The translations under genes and the position numbers were made by a program. A stretch of 64,000 bases of DNA from Synergistaceae bacterium (GTDB lineage Bacteria; Synergistota; Synergistia; Synergistales; Aminobacteriaceae). Positions 50,058 through 60,962 of the stretch are shown piece by piece. The stretch covers positions 38,212 to 102,211 of the forward strand of contig JAFSUD010000024.1 in the NCBI GenBank assembly GCA_017445405.1, in the 5' to 3' direction. Under the pieces are notes generated by a model that saw only the letters and a list, made by a program, of their open reading frames with translations, searched no databases and was not told the origin of the DNA. Numbering within the stretch: position 1 is the stretch's first letter; every line of letters begins with the position of its first letter.

Positions 50058-50330
50058 ATAATTCCCCTTGACTCATTCTCAGAATCAGGGGGATTGATTT
50101 ATGCTCTGCTTACTCTGTAATCACGTTCTCCTCAATGTTCTCTGTGCACGTCCTGACATCAATACTCGCTCAGGACATGGGCACTGAAGGACGCGAGGCC
50201 CTGAAAGCCCAGAAAGAAAGCCTGAACGACGAGAGAATCTACTACCCGTCCTACGATTTGAGGTACTAAATAATTCCCCTTGACTCATTCTCAGAATCAG
50301 GGGGATTGATTTATGCTCTGCTTACTCTGT
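49921..50330. repeat. 198-bp tandem duplication of the rpiR 3' end and terminator
   Basis: Copy A 49921-50118, copy B 50133-50330, three mismatches. The 14-base spacer AATCACGTTCTCCT also occurs inside rpoC at 50487-50500. Copy B continues into the rpoC stop. Copy A includes the gene end and its terminator. Confidence 0.92.
50064..50100. terminator. terminator of the rpiR unit
   Basis: CCCCTTGA pairs with TCAGGGGG across CTCATTCTCAGAA, followed by ATTGATTT. Also present in copy B (+212), where it could terminate rpoC from the minus strand. Confidence 0.65.
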
Positions 50331-53300
50331 GAACAAATCCCCGCTCAATAACTGAGGCTGTTCTTCCTTCACTTCAGGCAGTGAGGTAATTCTGAATCCC
50401 TGCTTCTTCTTCGGCTTTCCGGAACTCTTGTAGGATATGCTCCTGAACGCTTCCGAGCCTGTACCTGCAGGAATCAAATGACCGATAATCACGTTCTCCT
50501 TAAGTCCGCTCAACGGGTCAAGCTCGCCCTTCACTGCAGCTCCGGCCAAGACCTGCGCAGTCTGCTGGAACGATGCCGCACTCAGGAAACTATCCGTCGC
50601 CAATGCTGCCTTAGTGATTCCATGAATGAACGGCTTGCACTCCGGGAACTCTCGGAGTCTCTGCATGAACGTGTAATCACGGATAAGGTGAACCTCCTCA
50701 ACGCGCGTTGACGATGTCCTGACGTAAATATCCAGCGGCTTTTTCGCTGCCATGTCGTCAATTATCTTCCCCTTCAGCTCAAGGCCTCCGATGAATCTCA
50801 CGTTGCCGTCTTCATCGTAGAAAGGATCTACTTCCGGCACCGGCTCTTCGGGCACTTCGGGCTTCGGCGCGTAAAGCTCGGGGAACATCTCCTCTACTGT
50901 CTTTCCTGCCTCGGCGGCAAGCTGTGCTCTCTTCCACGCCTCTTCGCGGGCTTTTGCCTTAGCCTCCTTAGCTTCTGCTTCGGCTTTAGCTTTGGCCTCT
51001 GCTTCGGCCTGTTCGCGGGCCTCGTCCTCAGCTATCTGCTCGGGCGTGCGGTAAAACACAACGTTCACGAGTATCTTGTTCTTGAGCCTGCTCGTCAGCA
51101 AACGCTCCAGCATGTCAAGCCTCGTTACTGTCTTCACGCCGTCGTCGTCATCATCAATATCTATCTGTTCGAGCGTGCCGTCTGCAAGCTGCGCAATCAC
51201 TTCATCATCCACGTAACGACCGGTAGATTCTCCGTTCTCGTAAATCTCCTTGCCCATTATGCCCTTCTCTGGAAGGAACTTGCTCATCGCGTCAGCTACG
51301 TTTATGTGCTCTACGGTGCTCCACAGCTTCACGTCGCGGACACCGCTTGCGGATATGTCGGCAGCGTATTTCTGGTTCAGCAGTGCATCATGAGGCGCGA
51401 ATACCCTGCTTCCCACAGACACATCTTCTGCGAGCCATCTCGAGCCTATCATGCGATCCATTATTTCACGGTCTCTGATACGCATAATCACCGGCCCGCC
51501 TGTAGTTACGCGCTTCATGTCGTCGCGGGTAAGCAACTGGCCTTTCTTGAGCTTGCCTTTCTTGTCGGTGAAGTACACATCACGCACAAGCCTGTAGCCC
51601 TCCATGCGCTTGCGGAATGCTGACTTTCCGAGAACTACGTCTACTTCCTGGCCGTCATGCTCGATCGTGAGAGTCTTCACTGCAACGCCGGGCGTAAGTA
51701 TCTTCCTGAAGGTCTCCTCAGTTAAGGGCTGGCCGATGAACTCATCTACAACTTCATCAGGCTTATCCGACGCAAGCAGAGTATCTCCCGCAAACGCCTT
51801 CACTGCTCCGGAGATTCTCTTTTCGTTTTCGCGCGCAATATCCTGCATGACCTTCTCGGCCTCGTCCTCCCAGATCATGTCTCCGGCAACAAATGACGTG
51901 TCGCCTTCCTCAATCACGCGCACCTTGTTGAGCGGAGCGACCTTGCGCAGAATCACTTCAATGTGCTTGTTGTTGATGCTCACGCCCTGTGAGTTGTAGA
52001 CGTTCTGAATCTCGTCGACGAGCATTCTCTGGACGGCCTCAATCCCGCAGACCTCGAGCAATTGCTGAGGATCTACGCTGCCCTCCGTGAGCGGAGTCAG
52101 TTTCTCGACCTCCATACCCTCAACGATTCCCTCTTTGATCTCCTGCCCTGACGGGATAGCGTGGGTTACTGTGTTGCCGTCGTCGTCCTCAACTATGACC
52201 TTGCGCTTGCCCTCAGTGATGATTTCCTTGATGTGCCCGTCGAGTCCGGCCAAGATGCAGACTTTTCTGGGTCTCCTGACCTCGAAGAGCTGCTCGATTC
52301 TCGGAAGACCCTGCGTAATGTCGTCCGCACTCCTCACGCCTCCAGTGTGGAACGTCCTCATCGTGAGCTGCGTTCCGGGTTCGCCTATTGACTGCGCAGC
52401 AACAACGCCGACTGCCTCGCCGATCGGGACGAGCTTTCTCGACGATAAATCATGTCCGTAGCACATCTGGCACACGCCCTTCTTGAGCGCGCACGCTAAC
52501 GGACTCCTCACCCAGACTTCATCTATTCCGGCTGCCTCGATTCTCTTTGCGATCGCTTCAGTGATTATCTCTCCGGCCTTGATGAAGACTTCTCCGTCCT
52601 TCTCTATGTCGTGAAGAGAGGTACGTCCGGCGATTCTGTCTGCAATGCCGATCATGACCTTTCCCTCACTGAGCAGCGGACGAATGCACACGCCCTTATC
52701 TGTCTTGCAGTCATGCTCCGTGATTATCAAGTCCTGCGACACATCGACGAGACGGCGGGTCAGGTAGCCCGACTTGGCCGTTCGCAGTGCCGTATCAGCG
52801 AGTCCCTTTCTTGCGCCGTGAGTGGAGATGAAGTACTCGAGCATGTTCATTCCCTCGCGGAAGTTCGCAGTTATCGGGTAATCTATCGTCTTGCCTGTGG
52901 GGTCTGCCATCAGTCCGCGAATACCGGCCATCTGCCCCATCTGTCCGAGCGAGCCTCGCGCTCCGGAATCGACCATCATTCGGACGGGGTTATCCTGGCT
53001 CATGTGCTCTTTTATCTTCTCGGCAATGTTCTTCGTGGCCTCTGCCCACATTTTGCTCTTCTGGTCAAGGTACTCATCATGCGTGAGAAGCCCCATCTCG
53101 TAGTTCTCTTTCGCGATGTCGTCCTCTGCCTGAGTTTCGCGCGTGATTATGGCCTTCTCGTCGGGGATTCTGACGGCCTGGACTCCAAAGGATATTCCGC
53201 TCCTTGCTGCCCAGTGATAGCCGAGAGACTTTATCTCGTCGAGCATCTGGACTACTCCGGGCCTGTCTACCTTGTCGTATGCGTCATCAAGCAGCGAGCC

Positions 53301-55631
53301 GATCTTCTTCTTGCCGAGCTGCTCATTCACGAAGCGCAGAACGGGAGCAATCCTCGTGTTGAAGAGTACTCTGCCTGGACTCGTCTCAAAGAATAACGTT
53401 CTCGGTTCTCCCTGAACGTCAGCGTAACTCTCCGCAATTGCTGCCTCACCGTTGAGCATGTATTTGCGCCGTCCTTTGGGGTGGCCGAACTCTTCGGGAT
53501 TCTCCTTGAGCCAGATGCGGGCGTTGACGTGGACAGTTCCGTGCGAGATCGCCGACAGCACATCATCTACATTCATGAAGTGCTTTCCGTCGCCAAGCAG
53601 TCCCTCACGCATGTCGGTCAGGTAGTACACGCCTAACACAATATCCTGCGTCGGAGTAACAACCGGCCTTCCTGATGCAGGGGAAAGAAGGTTATTAGCC
53701 GAGAGCATGAGCAGTCTAGCCTCTGCCTGTGCCTCAATGCTTAGTGGAACGTGTACGGCCATCTGGTCGCCGTCAAAGTCTGCGTTGAAGGCTGTGCACA
53801 CCATAGGATGAAGGCGTATAGCTTTGCCCTCCATCAACACAGGCTCGAATGCCTGAATGCCCAGACGGTGAAGAGTCGGTGCTCTGTTCAGCATGACGGG
53901 GTGATCCTTGATGATGTTCTCGAGAATCTCCCACACTTCATCTCCGCCCTTCTCGATCCTGCGCTTTGCGTTCTTGACGTTCGGAGCCATGTTGCCCTCA
54001 ACGAGACGGCGAATCACAAACGGCTTGAAGAGTTCCAGAGCCATCTGCTTTGGGAGTCCGCACTGGTAGATCTTGAGCTGAGGCCCGATGACGATTACCG
54101 AGCGTCCCGAGTAGTCTACGCGTTTTCCGAGCAGGTTCTGACGGAAGCGTCCCTTTTTGCCGCGCAATAAGTCTGTGAGACTCTTCAAGGGCCTGTTCCC
54201 TGCACCGAGCACAGCTTTTCCGACTCTGCCGTTGTCAATCAATGCGTCAACGCACTCCTGAAGCATTCTCTTTTCGTTCCTGATGATGATTTCCGGAGCG
54301 TTCAAGGCCTGTAACTTCTTGAGGCGGTTATTGCGGTTGATTACGCGCCTGTATAAGTCGTTGAGGTCTGACGTTGCGAATCTTCCTCCGTCGAGCTGGA
54401 CTAACGGTCTCAAGTCCGGAGGAATGACAGGCAGCACGTTCAGAATCATTGATTGAGGCTGAGAGTCTGACTTCCTGAAGTCCTCGACTACCTGAAGGCG
54501 TTTGATGAGCTTGCGCTTCTTCTGGCCTGTCGTGTCGGCGATCTGCTCCCTCAGAGAGTCGGCGAGCAGGTCAAGATCCAGTTTGTTGATGAGAGCCTGC
54601 ACACCGTCCGCACCGATACCTGCCTCAAACTTGGGGTCATAGCGTCTGCACAAGTCCTGCTGATGCTCGAACACCACATCCCCCTGCGCAAACGGCGAAC
54701 TTCCCGGCTCAATCACGAGATGACTCGGGTCGTCAATGTTCTTCTCGTAGCGCATTACCCTGAAGCGTCCGGGAAATCTCGACTCGAACTCCGAAAGCTC
54801 GCTGCGTGAAAGCACTGCACCCTTCTTGTATGGGAGCTTGACCGCTGCAGTAACTATGAATGCCTCGCTGTTGCCTATCTTTGCGCGCTCGTCATCGTCT
54901 CCGGCCTTTGAGGCGGGGATGAATGCTCCGGCTTTGAGTCCGAGTTCTTCACTGTCCTCACTGAGCACAAATGCAGGTTCGACTCTCAGGCTGTCAGAGC
55001 CGTAATCAGTCCTGTACTTGGCCGCCTGCTGTGCCGTTATGATGTCGCCTACGTCTACGGGGACGTTCTCGATGCCCTCGAGCTGGAAAGCCTCCTCATA
55101 CTCGAAGCCATCCTGCTGATAGTGCGTGTGTATCTTTATCTCGCTCTCAAAAACTTCATCGCCCTTGTCCACAACGTCAGGCCTTGATGACGCAGTAACC
55201 TTGTAGCCCTTTTCGGCCTTGCGGGACGGTGCAAAGTAGATGACTTTCTCGAGGTCTTTCGCGCTTGTCCCGAGCAGGAGGCTTAATCTGCTGGGAATGC
55301 CCCTCAAGTACCAGATGTGCACAACAGGTACAGCCAAATCTATATGCCCCATGCGTTCACGGCGGACTCTGTTATCGGTAACTTCGACTCCGCAGTGCTC
55401 GCAGATTACGCCCTTGAACTTAGGGCCGGATCTCTTGTACTTTCCGCACTTGCATTCATAGCTTCTTGTGGGTCCGAATATCTTTTCGCAGAACAGTCCG
55501 TCCGTCTCGGGGCGCAGTGTCCTGTAGTTGATAGTCTCGGGCTTCGTTACTTCTCCCTTGCTTATTGCGTGTATTCTTTCAGGAGTCGCGAGCTTGATCC
55601 GGACTCCTGTGATTTCCTTCTTCTTGGCCAA
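50322..55631 (-). CDS. rpoC: DNA-directed RNA polymerase subunit beta'
   Basis: 1769 aa. Zn site C-E-C-K-C-G...C-E-H-C-G near the start, catalytic [15 protein letters not shown], and second Zn site (C-K...C...C-Q-M-C-Y-G). An insertion of over 150 residues between conserved regions A and B (about 140-360) fits the beta' insert of Thermus/Thermotoga-type enzymes. A further charged, alanine/lysine/glutamate-rich stretch ([10 protein letters not shown]) before the C-terminal P-E-V-P-E-E-P and final fold is unusual. Follows rpoB by 2 bases. Stop lies within the rpiR duplication. Confidence 0.98.
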   Translation of the reverse strand: MAKKKEITGVRIKLATPERIHAISKGEVTKPETINYRTLRPETDGLFCEKIFGPTRSYECKCGKYKRSGPKFKGVICEHCGVEVTDNRVRRERMGHIDLAVPVVHIWYLRGIPSRLSLLLGTSAKDLEKVIYFAPSRKAEKGYKVTASSRPDVVDKGDEVFESEIKIHTHYQQDGFEYEEAFQLEGIENVPVDVGDIITAQQAAKYRTDYGSDSLRVEPAFVLSEDSEELGLKAGAFIPASKAGDDDERAKIGNSEAFIVTAAVKLPYKKGAVLSRSELSEFESRFPGRFRVMRYEKNIDDPSHLVIEPGSSPFAQGDVVFEHQQDLCRRYDPKFEAGIGADGVQALINKLDLDLLADSLREQIADTTGQKKRKLIKRLQVVEDFRKSDSQPQSMILNVLPVIPPDLRPLVQLDGGRFATSDLNDLYRRVINRNNRLKKLQALNAPEIIIRNEKRMLQECVDALIDNGRVGKAVLGAGNRPLKSLTDLLRGKKGRFRQNLLGKRVDYSGRSVIVIGPQLKIYQCGLPKQMALELFKPFVIRRLVEGNMAPNVKNAKRRIEKGGDEVWEILENIIKDHPVMLNRAPTLHRLGIQAFEPVLMEGKAIRLHPMVCTAFNADFDGDQMAVHVPLSIEAQAEARLLMLSANNLLSPASGRPVVTPTQDIVLGVYYLTDMREGLLGDGKHFMNVDDVLSAISHGTVHVNARIWLKENPEEFGHPKGRRKYMLNGEAAIAESYADVQGEPRTLFFETSPGRVLFNTRIAPVLRFVNEQLGKKKIGSLLDDAYDKVDRPGVVQMLDEIKSLGYHWAARSGISFGVQAVRIPDEKAIITRETQAEDDIAKENYEMGLLTHDEYLDQKSKMWAEATKNIAEKIKEHMSQDNPVRMMVDSGARGSLGQMGQMAGIRGLMADPTGKTIDYPITANFREGMNMLEYFISTHGARKGLADTALRTAKSGYLTRRLVDVSQDLIITEHDCKTDKGVCIRPLLSEGKVMIGIADRIAGRTSLHDIEKDGEVFIKAGEIITEAIAKRIEAAGIDEVWVRSPLACALKKGVCQMCYGHDLSSRKLVPIGEAVGVVAAQSIGEPGTQLTMRTFHTGGVRSADDITQGLPRIEQLFEVRRPRKVCILAGLDGHIKEIITEGKRKVIVEDDDGNTVTHAIPSGQEIKEGIVEGMEVEKLTPLTEGSVDPQQLLEVCGIEAVQRMLVDEIQNVYNSQGVSINNKHIEVILRKVAPLNKVRVIEEGDTSFVAGDMIWEDEAEKVMQDIARENEKRISGAVKAFAGDTLLASDKPDEVVDEFIGQPLTEETFRKILTPGVAVKTLTIEHDGQEVDVVLGKSAFRKRMEGYRLVRDVYFTDKKGKLKKGQLLTRDDMKRVTTGGPVIMRIRDREIMDRMIGSRWLAEDVSVGSRVFAPHDALLNQKYAADISASGVRDVKLWSTVEHINVADAMSKFLPEKGIMGKEIYENGESTGRYVDDEVIAQLADGTLEQIDIDDDDDGVKTVTRLDMLERLLTSRLKNKILVNVVFYRTPEQIAEDEAREQAEAEAKAKAEAEAKEAKAKAREEAWKRAQLAAEAGKTVEEMFPELYAPKPEVPEEPVPEVDPFYDEDGNVRFIGGLELKGKIIDDMAAKKPLDIYVRTSSTRVEEVHLIRDYTFMQRLREFPECKPFIHGITKAALATDSFLSAASFQQTAQVLAGAAVKGELDPLSGLKENVIIGHLIPAGTGSEAFRSISYKSSGKPKKKQGFRITSLPEVKEEQPQLLSGDLFTE

Positions 55632-55633
55632 GT

Positions 55634-58600
55634 CTAAATATCCCCCTCTCCGTTCTCTGTTACGGCTTCAGGATTAACCTCGTCGCCCAGTTCCTCACTT
55701 ATGCCCATCAAGTCCTCAAGGCTCGGGCCTGCAAAGTCATCAAGCCCTGCTCCCGAGTCTCCGAACAGGTCGGCAGCATCGGGCAGAGTCTCGCCTATCA
55801 TCGGAGGAACACCGGCATCCATGAGTTCAGACAGATCCGGCATTGCTGACTCGTCGTCAGACTGTGAAGGCAGTTTTGCCCGGCTCTTGCGCTGCTTCTT
55901 CGGAGACTGAGCCGTGAAGATTTCCTGAGACGCTTTCCCCATGAATACCGGCCTGTCGTCGTCCTCAATCGGTATGTCGCCCTGTGTCCCATCACTGAAC
56001 GTTACCTCTACGTCGAGTCCGAGTCCCTGCAGCTCCTTCACAAGCACGCGGAAACTTTCAGGCACTCCAGGCTTCACGAGGCTCTGTCCCTTCACGATGC
56101 GCTCGTAAGTCTTATCGCGTCCCCTGATGTCGTCGGACTTCACCGTCAAGATTTCCTGCAGAACGTTAGCTGCTCCGTAGCCCTCGAGTGCCCAGACCTC
56201 CATTTCTCCGAACCGCTGGCCTCCGAACTGTGCTTTGCCTCCGAGCGGCTGCTGCGTGATGAGCGAGTACGGCCCTGTCGAGCGTGCGTGAATCTTGTCA
56301 TCGACGAGGTGATTCAGCTTCAGCATGTACATGCACCCGATAGTTACTTTCTTGTCCATCGGTCTGCCTGTCCTGCCGTCGCGTATCGTTATCATTCCGT
56401 CCTCTGTCAAGTCCTTGTACTTCTCATCTGCTATCTTCCGCATCTCTGCAAATATCTCGTTCTCGTTCGCTCCCTCAAAGACGGGCGTGCTCACATGCCA
56501 GCCGTTGTTGAGCGCGACAAATCCCATGATGGTCTCTAGCACCTGTCCGAGATTCATTCTGCTCGGAACGCCTAACGGGTTAAGCACGACATCTACAGGA
56601 GTCCCGTCCGGGAGATAGGGCATGTCCTCAACGGGAAGAATCCTGCTCACGACTCCTTTGTTGCCATGACGGCCGGCCATCTTGTCGCCGACAGTGATTT
56701 TCCTGCGCTGTGCAACATACACCTTCACAGAACGCAGCACTCCGGAACTCAGGGCTTCGGGGTATTCGTCCCTGCTCATCTGCTTGACGGAGACGACTTT
56801 TCCCCATGAACCGTTAGGCAGCTTCAGGGAGTTATCGCGGACTTCACGAGCCTTCTCGCCGAAAATTGCGCGCAGTAATTTCTCCTCCGGTGTCTGGTCT
56901 GACTCGCCCTTCGGAGTAACTTTGCCGACGAGAATATCTCCTGCACTCACCTCTGCGCCGATCCTGATTATTCCGTCGTCGTCAAGGTTGCGCAGCATGT
57001 CCTCGCCTACGTTCGGGATGTCTCGGGTTATCTCTTCACGTCCGAGCTTCGTCTCGCGTGCCTCGATCTCGTACTCTTCAATATGTATAGATGAGAACTT
57101 GTCATCCTTCACGAGGTTTTCGCTGAGGAGTATTGCATCCTCAAAGTTATAGCCCTCCCACGGGACAAACGCCACTAACACATTATGCCCGAGTGCAAGC
57201 TCCCCGTTCTCTATTGCCTGGCCGTCAGCGATTATGTCGCCTCTCTCTACCTCTTCGCCCTTCCTCACCAGCGGCCTCTGATGAATCAGCGTTGACTGGT
57301 TGGAACGCCGGAACTTTATCATCCCGTAGGTTCGGACTTTGCCCTTCTTGTTGAGAATCTTTATTCTGTCTGAGTCCACGTAAGTAACTGTGCCGTCTTC
57401 CCTCGCCCTCACGCACGAGCCGGAGTCAAGCGCGATTCTGTGTTCTATGCCCGTGCCGACTAACGGAGCTTCAGGGACAAGGAGCGGGACTGCCTGACGC
57501 TGCATATTCGACCCCATGAGTGCGCGGTTTGCGTCGTCATGCTCAAGAAACGGGATTAATGCTGTTGACGGTGAGACTATCTGTCTGGGTGAAACGTCCA
57601 TATAGTCAACCATCTCTACAGGCACAGTAACTATTTCGTCTGCGTGCCTCGTCGGGCATGTGTCGCCCGCTATCGTGATGCCGTCGTCCTCAAGTTTCGT
57701 GTTGGCCATTGCTACGTAGCTCTTGTCCTCGTCGTCCGCAGAGAGTAAAACTGTCTCGTCCGTGAGCTTGCCGTTCACGACCTTGCGTCTGGGAGTTACG
57801 AGGAATCCGTGTGAGTTCAGGCTCGCGTAAGTTGTGAGCGACGACACGAGTCCGATATTCGGGCCTTCTGGAGTCTCGATGGGGCAGACTCTGCCGTAGT
57901 GAGTGTAGTGCACGTCTCTGGCCTCGAAGCCTGCACGTTCACGGCTGAGTCCTCCGGGACCGAGTGCCGAGAGCCTGCGTCTGTGAGTAACTTCCGAGAG
58001 CGGGTTATTCTGATCCATGAACTGCGAGAGCTGGCCGGATCCGAAAAATTCCCTTAAGCACGCACCTATAGGCCGGACATTGATTAGCTCCCTGCCTGTT
58101 ACCTCGTCGAGATTGGGTATCGTCGTCATTCTCTCGCGGACTATACGCTCCATCCTGAGAAGGCCTATGCGCACCTGATTTTGCAGCAGTTCTCCGATTG
58201 AGCGTACCCGCCGGTTGCCTAAGTGGTCGATGTCGTCAGAAGTCTTATCCTCCGTCTTCATCGCAAACATTTCCTTGATGATCGCCACAACGTCCTGAAG
58301 AGTCAGCAGTCTGTCCTCAACGGGAATGTTCATGTTGAGTCGGCGGTTCAGCTTGTAGCGTCCGACTCTGCCGAGAGTGTAGCGTCTCGGATCCTGCAGG
58401 AGTCCCCTGAAGTAGTCGCGTGCGTTCTCGATTCTGGCGAGTTCGTTCGGCCTGAGCCTCCGGAAGATGTCCTGTATGGCTTCGTCGGGACTCCGGGTTC
58501 TGTCCTTGTCGAGAGTCCTCGCGAGTCCGGGATCCATGTCGAAAACTTCGATGCCAGCGTCCTCGTCAGGGTCATTCTCGTAAAGTTTGGCTATGGTCTC

Positions 58601-59371
58601 TTCATCTATAAGCGTTCCTCTGGCAGCTATTAATTCTCCGTTGTCGTCCCGGACATCCTGTGCGGACATATGCCCCTTCAGCTCGTTGTTGAAGTGCATG
58701 AACATTGTCCCGATGCCGAGAAGTTCAATTATCTCGTCATTGTTGCGTGCTCCGAGTGCCTTTAGCAGCAGCGTTACAGGAAGACGCTTTCTGTTATCAA
58801 TGTTTGCAGTGATTACTTCTTTCTCTGATTCCGGCATAGCAAAATCAAGCCATGCTCCCCTGTCAGGAATTAGCTTTGCAGAGCATGTGTCGCCGTTATG
58901 CGTAAAATATATTCCGGCTGAACGCGCAAGCTGGTTTATCACTACACGTTCTGTGCCGTTGATTATGAATGTTCCTCTTTCTGTCATCACAGGAAAGTCC
59001 CCTAAGAATATTTCTCTGGCTTCCTTCCTGACATTAGTTTTCTTGTTCGTGAGACGGATTGTTGCCTTGATAGGCCGCGCCCACGTCATATCTTTCTGCC
59101 TTGCTTCTTCCTCTGTTATCTTCGGTTTGTCGATTGAGTAACTCACAAATTCAAGAGAGTAATTCCCGTCATAGCTCTCTATTGGGAACACTTCCTCCAG
59201 CAATTCTTGAAGCCCCTGTGATTTCCTCTCCTCAGGCTCCATGTCATCCTGATAGAACCACTGGTATGAATCCCTCTGCACTTCGATCATGTCGGGCATA
59301 TCTATAACATCATGTGCCCGGCCGAAAGTATACCTGCTGCGGTTTTTGCTGATTGGAATAAACTCAGGCAT
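55634..59371 (-). CDS. rpoB: DNA-directed RNA polymerase subunit beta
   Basis: 1245 aa. Rif-region motifs [17 protein letters not shown] and [16 protein letters not shown], then G-Q-N-x type E-G-Y-N-F-E-D-A-I and the C-terminal [10 protein letters not shown]. The last 70 residues are acidic and poorly conserved. The rplJL genes normally upstream are absent here; instead there is a tRNA-Leu and a standalone promoter. Confidence 0.98.
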   Translation of the reverse strand: MPEFIPISKNRSRYTFGRAHDVIDMPDMIEVQRDSYQWFYQDDMEPEERKSQGLQELLEEVFPIESYDGNYSLEFVSYSIDKPKITEEEARQKDMTWARPIKATIRLTNKKTNVRKEAREIFLGDFPVMTERGTFIINGTERVVINQLARSAGIYFTHNGDTCSAKLIPDRGAWLDFAMPESEKEVITANIDNRKRLPVTLLLKALGARNNDEIIELLGIGTMFMHFNNELKGHMSAQDVRDDNGELIAARGTLIDEETIAKLYENDPDEDAGIEVFDMDPGLARTLDKDRTRSPDEAIQDIFRRLRPNELARIENARDYFRGLLQDPRRYTLGRVGRYKLNRRLNMNIPVEDRLLTLQDVVAIIKEMFAMKTEDKTSDDIDHLGNRRVRSIGELLQNQVRIGLLRMERIVRERMTTIPNLDEVTGRELINVRPIGACLREFFGSGQLSQFMDQNNPLSEVTHRRRLSALGPGGLSRERAGFEARDVHYTHYGRVCPIETPEGPNIGLVSSLTTYASLNSHGFLVTPRRKVVNGKLTDETVLLSADDEDKSYVAMANTKLEDDGITIAGDTCPTRHADEIVTVPVEMVDYMDVSPRQIVSPSTALIPFLEHDDANRALMGSNMQRQAVPLLVPEAPLVGTGIEHRIALDSGSCVRAREDGTVTYVDSDRIKILNKKGKVRTYGMIKFRRSNQSTLIHQRPLVRKGEEVERGDIIADGQAIENGELALGHNVLVAFVPWEGYNFEDAILLSENLVKDDKFSSIHIEEYEIEARETKLGREEITRDIPNVGEDMLRNLDDDGIIRIGAEVSAGDILVGKVTPKGESDQTPEEKLLRAIFGEKAREVRDNSLKLPNGSWGKVVSVKQMSRDEYPEALSSGVLRSVKVYVAQRRKITVGDKMAGRHGNKGVVSRILPVEDMPYLPDGTPVDVVLNPLGVPSRMNLGQVLETIMGFVALNNGWHVSTPVFEGANENEIFAEMRKIADEKYKDLTEDGMITIRDGRTGRPMDKKVTIGCMYMLKLNHLVDDKIHARSTGPYSLITQQPLGGKAQFGGQRFGEMEVWALEGYGAANVLQEILTVKSDDIRGRDKTYERIVKGQSLVKPGVPESFRVLVKELQGLGLDVEVTFSDGTQGDIPIEDDDRPVFMGKASQEIFTAQSPKKQRKSRAKLPSQSDDESAMPDLSELMDAGVPPMIGETLPDAADLFGDSGAGLDDFAGPSLEDLMGISEELGDEVNPEAVTENGEGDI

Positions 59372-59534
59372 TTCGTACCTCCCCTGTAACTTTGCGTTGC
59401 ACTTGTCTGGCTTATCTGGTGCGACAAAGCATTAATGCGTCCGCTTGATGCTGCAGCCCTGAAAAGCTGAGATACTGCAGAACACAGCGCAATATAATGC
59501 GGTAATGTGTGATAACGATTTGGTGCAATGATGA

Positions 59535-59563
59535 ATAATAACAAAAGGGTATAATCATGTCAA
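59535..59563 (-). promoter_or_regulatory. sigma70-type promoter of rpoBC
   Basis: Minus strand TTGACA (plus 59558-59563), 17-base spacer, TATTAT (plus 59535-59540). Gives a 5' leader of about 155 bases before rpoB. The promoter overlaps the tRNA-Leu terminator hairpin. Confidence 0.7.
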
Positions 59564-59581
59564 GCAACATAAATTATACCC
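59541..59581 (-). terminator. terminator of tRNA-Leu
   Basis: Perfect 9-bp arms GGGTATAAT / ATTATACCC; on the minus strand followed by TTTTGTTATT. Confidence 0.6.
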
Positions 59582-59601
59582 TGTTATTGTCTTATTGATG
59601 A

Positions 59602-59685
59602 TGCCCGAGAGAGGACTCGAACCTCCACGACCTCACGACCACTAGAACCTGAATCTAGCGCGTCTACCAATTCCGCCACCCGGGC
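59602..59685 (-). tRNA. tRNA-Leu (anticodon CAG)
   Basis: Minus strand GCCCGGGTGGCGGAATTGG..., D-arm with G-G-T-A-G-A, anticodon stem CTAGA/TCTAG with loop T-T-C-A-G-G-T, a class II variable arm, and T-arm G-G-T-T-C-G-A-G-T-C-C. Acceptor GCCCGGG pairs with CTCGGGC (one G-T) with discriminator A. CCA is not encoded. Confidence 0.97.
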
Positions 59686-59751
59686 AGTTGTTTAACGCAA
59701 TGCGGAAAGTATTTTACTCAGTGAGTGAATTTTTTGCAACCCCGAAAATGT

Positions 59752-60540
59752 TTACCCCTTCTTCCTCACTATCACCGCTCCAGGAATAAACATGCACATA
59801 TCCATTTCACGCTCTATTGTCTGAACTTGAGGAGGCAGATCCGCAAAATGATAACTTCGTTCTTCAGGCTGCCAGTCAACACACCAGCGCAGAATTTCAC
59901 ACCTGTCCTGCATGTACCCGAAAAACGGCTGTGCGTCTAACACCTTCGGAGGATAAGCAGGATACGCGCCTAATGTTCCGCAGACTAAATCCTCAATCAC
60001 ATAGAAGCCTCCCGGACTCACTATGTCCCAGAAAAGCTCAAAGCTCCTCCTCTGGTCGCTCCATGCATGTGATGCATCGTCAAGAATTATGAACGCCCGG
60101 CCTCCAGTCTTGGCCTTCAGCTCGTCGTGTGTCTCCTGTGAGGTAGCGTCGCCGATAACTACATGAATGCGTTCGGACTCGTGCTGCCTCGCTGACTCGT
60201 CGAGGTCGACTCCGTAAATCTGTGCGTTTGGGAAATACTCCTCCCACATGCGCAGAGAATCTCCCCTGAAGCATCCGAACTCTATCAGTGAGAATTTATC
60301 CTGCCTGAACTGCGAGAACAAGTAATCATAGTGCCGCAAATAGTCATGGCCTATCCCTAAGCGTGTTCCGTATGTCATCAATGAGGCTTTGTCCGTTCCC
60401 TGAATAAATCCCTGCTGGTCGAGAATGCTCGTGCGATCCGAAAGAACAGCCTTTATCTTCTCTTTCGTGCCGTCAATGTCGAGGTAATACCCTCCCCATC
60501 TTGCCCGTGCATACCTGAAAATGCGGCGTAATATTTCCAT
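59752..60540 (-). CDS. class I SAM-dependent methyltransferase
   Basis: About 262 aa from the ATG at 60538-60540, with GAGGTG 8 bases upstream; a GTG at 60549 is unlikely. L-I-E-F-G-C-F-R-G-D-S-L is motif I, I-Y-G-V-D-L-D the acidic second motif, and V-I-G-D-A-T and F-I-I-L-D-D-A-S-H-A-W-S-D-Q fit the CmcI-like/Methyltransf_24 type often found in glycan or sugar loci. The substrate is probably a sugar, unproven. Confidence 0.85.
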   Translation of the reverse strand: MEILRRIFRYARARWGGYYLDIDGTKEKIKAVLSDRTSILDQQGFIQGTDKASLMTYGTRLGIGHDYLRHYDYLFSQFRQDKFSLIEFGCFRGDSLRMWEEYFPNAQIYGVDLDESARQHESERIHVVIGDATSQETHDELKAKTGGRAFIILDDASHAWSDQRRSFELFWDIVSPGGFYVIEDLVCGTLGAYPAYPPKVLDAQPFFGYMQDRCEILRWCVDWQPEERSYHFADLPPQVQTIEREMDMCMFIPGAVIVRKKG

Positions 60541-60549
60541 GTTATTCAC

Positions 60550-60962
60550 ACCTCATGCGCACATAACAAGATTGGTACTTTATTGCTGCTGGGAATGTTA
60601 TTGTGGTAAGTTGATTCACATAGATATGCCGTGAGCCGTGAGCCGTGAGCCATTGTACACAGACTTCATGATTCCTGTCAATCCTCCTGATTTACTAATT
60701 CTTATGATGATTGCGATTATATCACATGACGTTGTGCTATACTTTCTCCATAAACTTATCACTCACCTTTTCCAGACAGCATTACAGGCAGCGTTGCACC
60801 ATGTGTAAAATGGGTTTGCATTTTTCCGCATAGTGTTCATCAAAATTTACGCGCATCATTCTTCGGGAAATTGCAGAAATTTTTTGCGCACGTCATTTCT
60901 TCAAGGCAAGTGTATAATCTCTCACGTTCACAATTATTAATTGCAGGAGTGATTCATTCGTT
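60550..60962. other. 413-bp gene-free gap upstream of ugd
   Basis: Contains three tandem copies of GCCGTGA (from about 60628), a plus-strand TG-C-TATACT -10-like element near 60738 with no gene directly behind it, an inverted TGCA...TGCA + TTTTT near 60795-60825, and a TG-TATAAT element at 60911-60918 which is the likely ugd promoter (45 bases before its ATG). A small RNA between 60745 and 60830 is possible but unproven. No other coding signal seen. Confidence 0.45.
60911..60918 (+). promoter_or_regulatory. putative -10 element upstream of ugd
   Basis: TG-TATAAT 45 bases upstream of the ugd ATG. The -35 is not clear. Confidence 0.4.

Noticed and set aside
50478..59307. Many long plus-strand open frames opposite rpoB/rpoC
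   Set aside because: Shadows of the RNA polymerase genes in a moderately GC-rich, codon-biased sequence; no ribosome-binding sites or family features.
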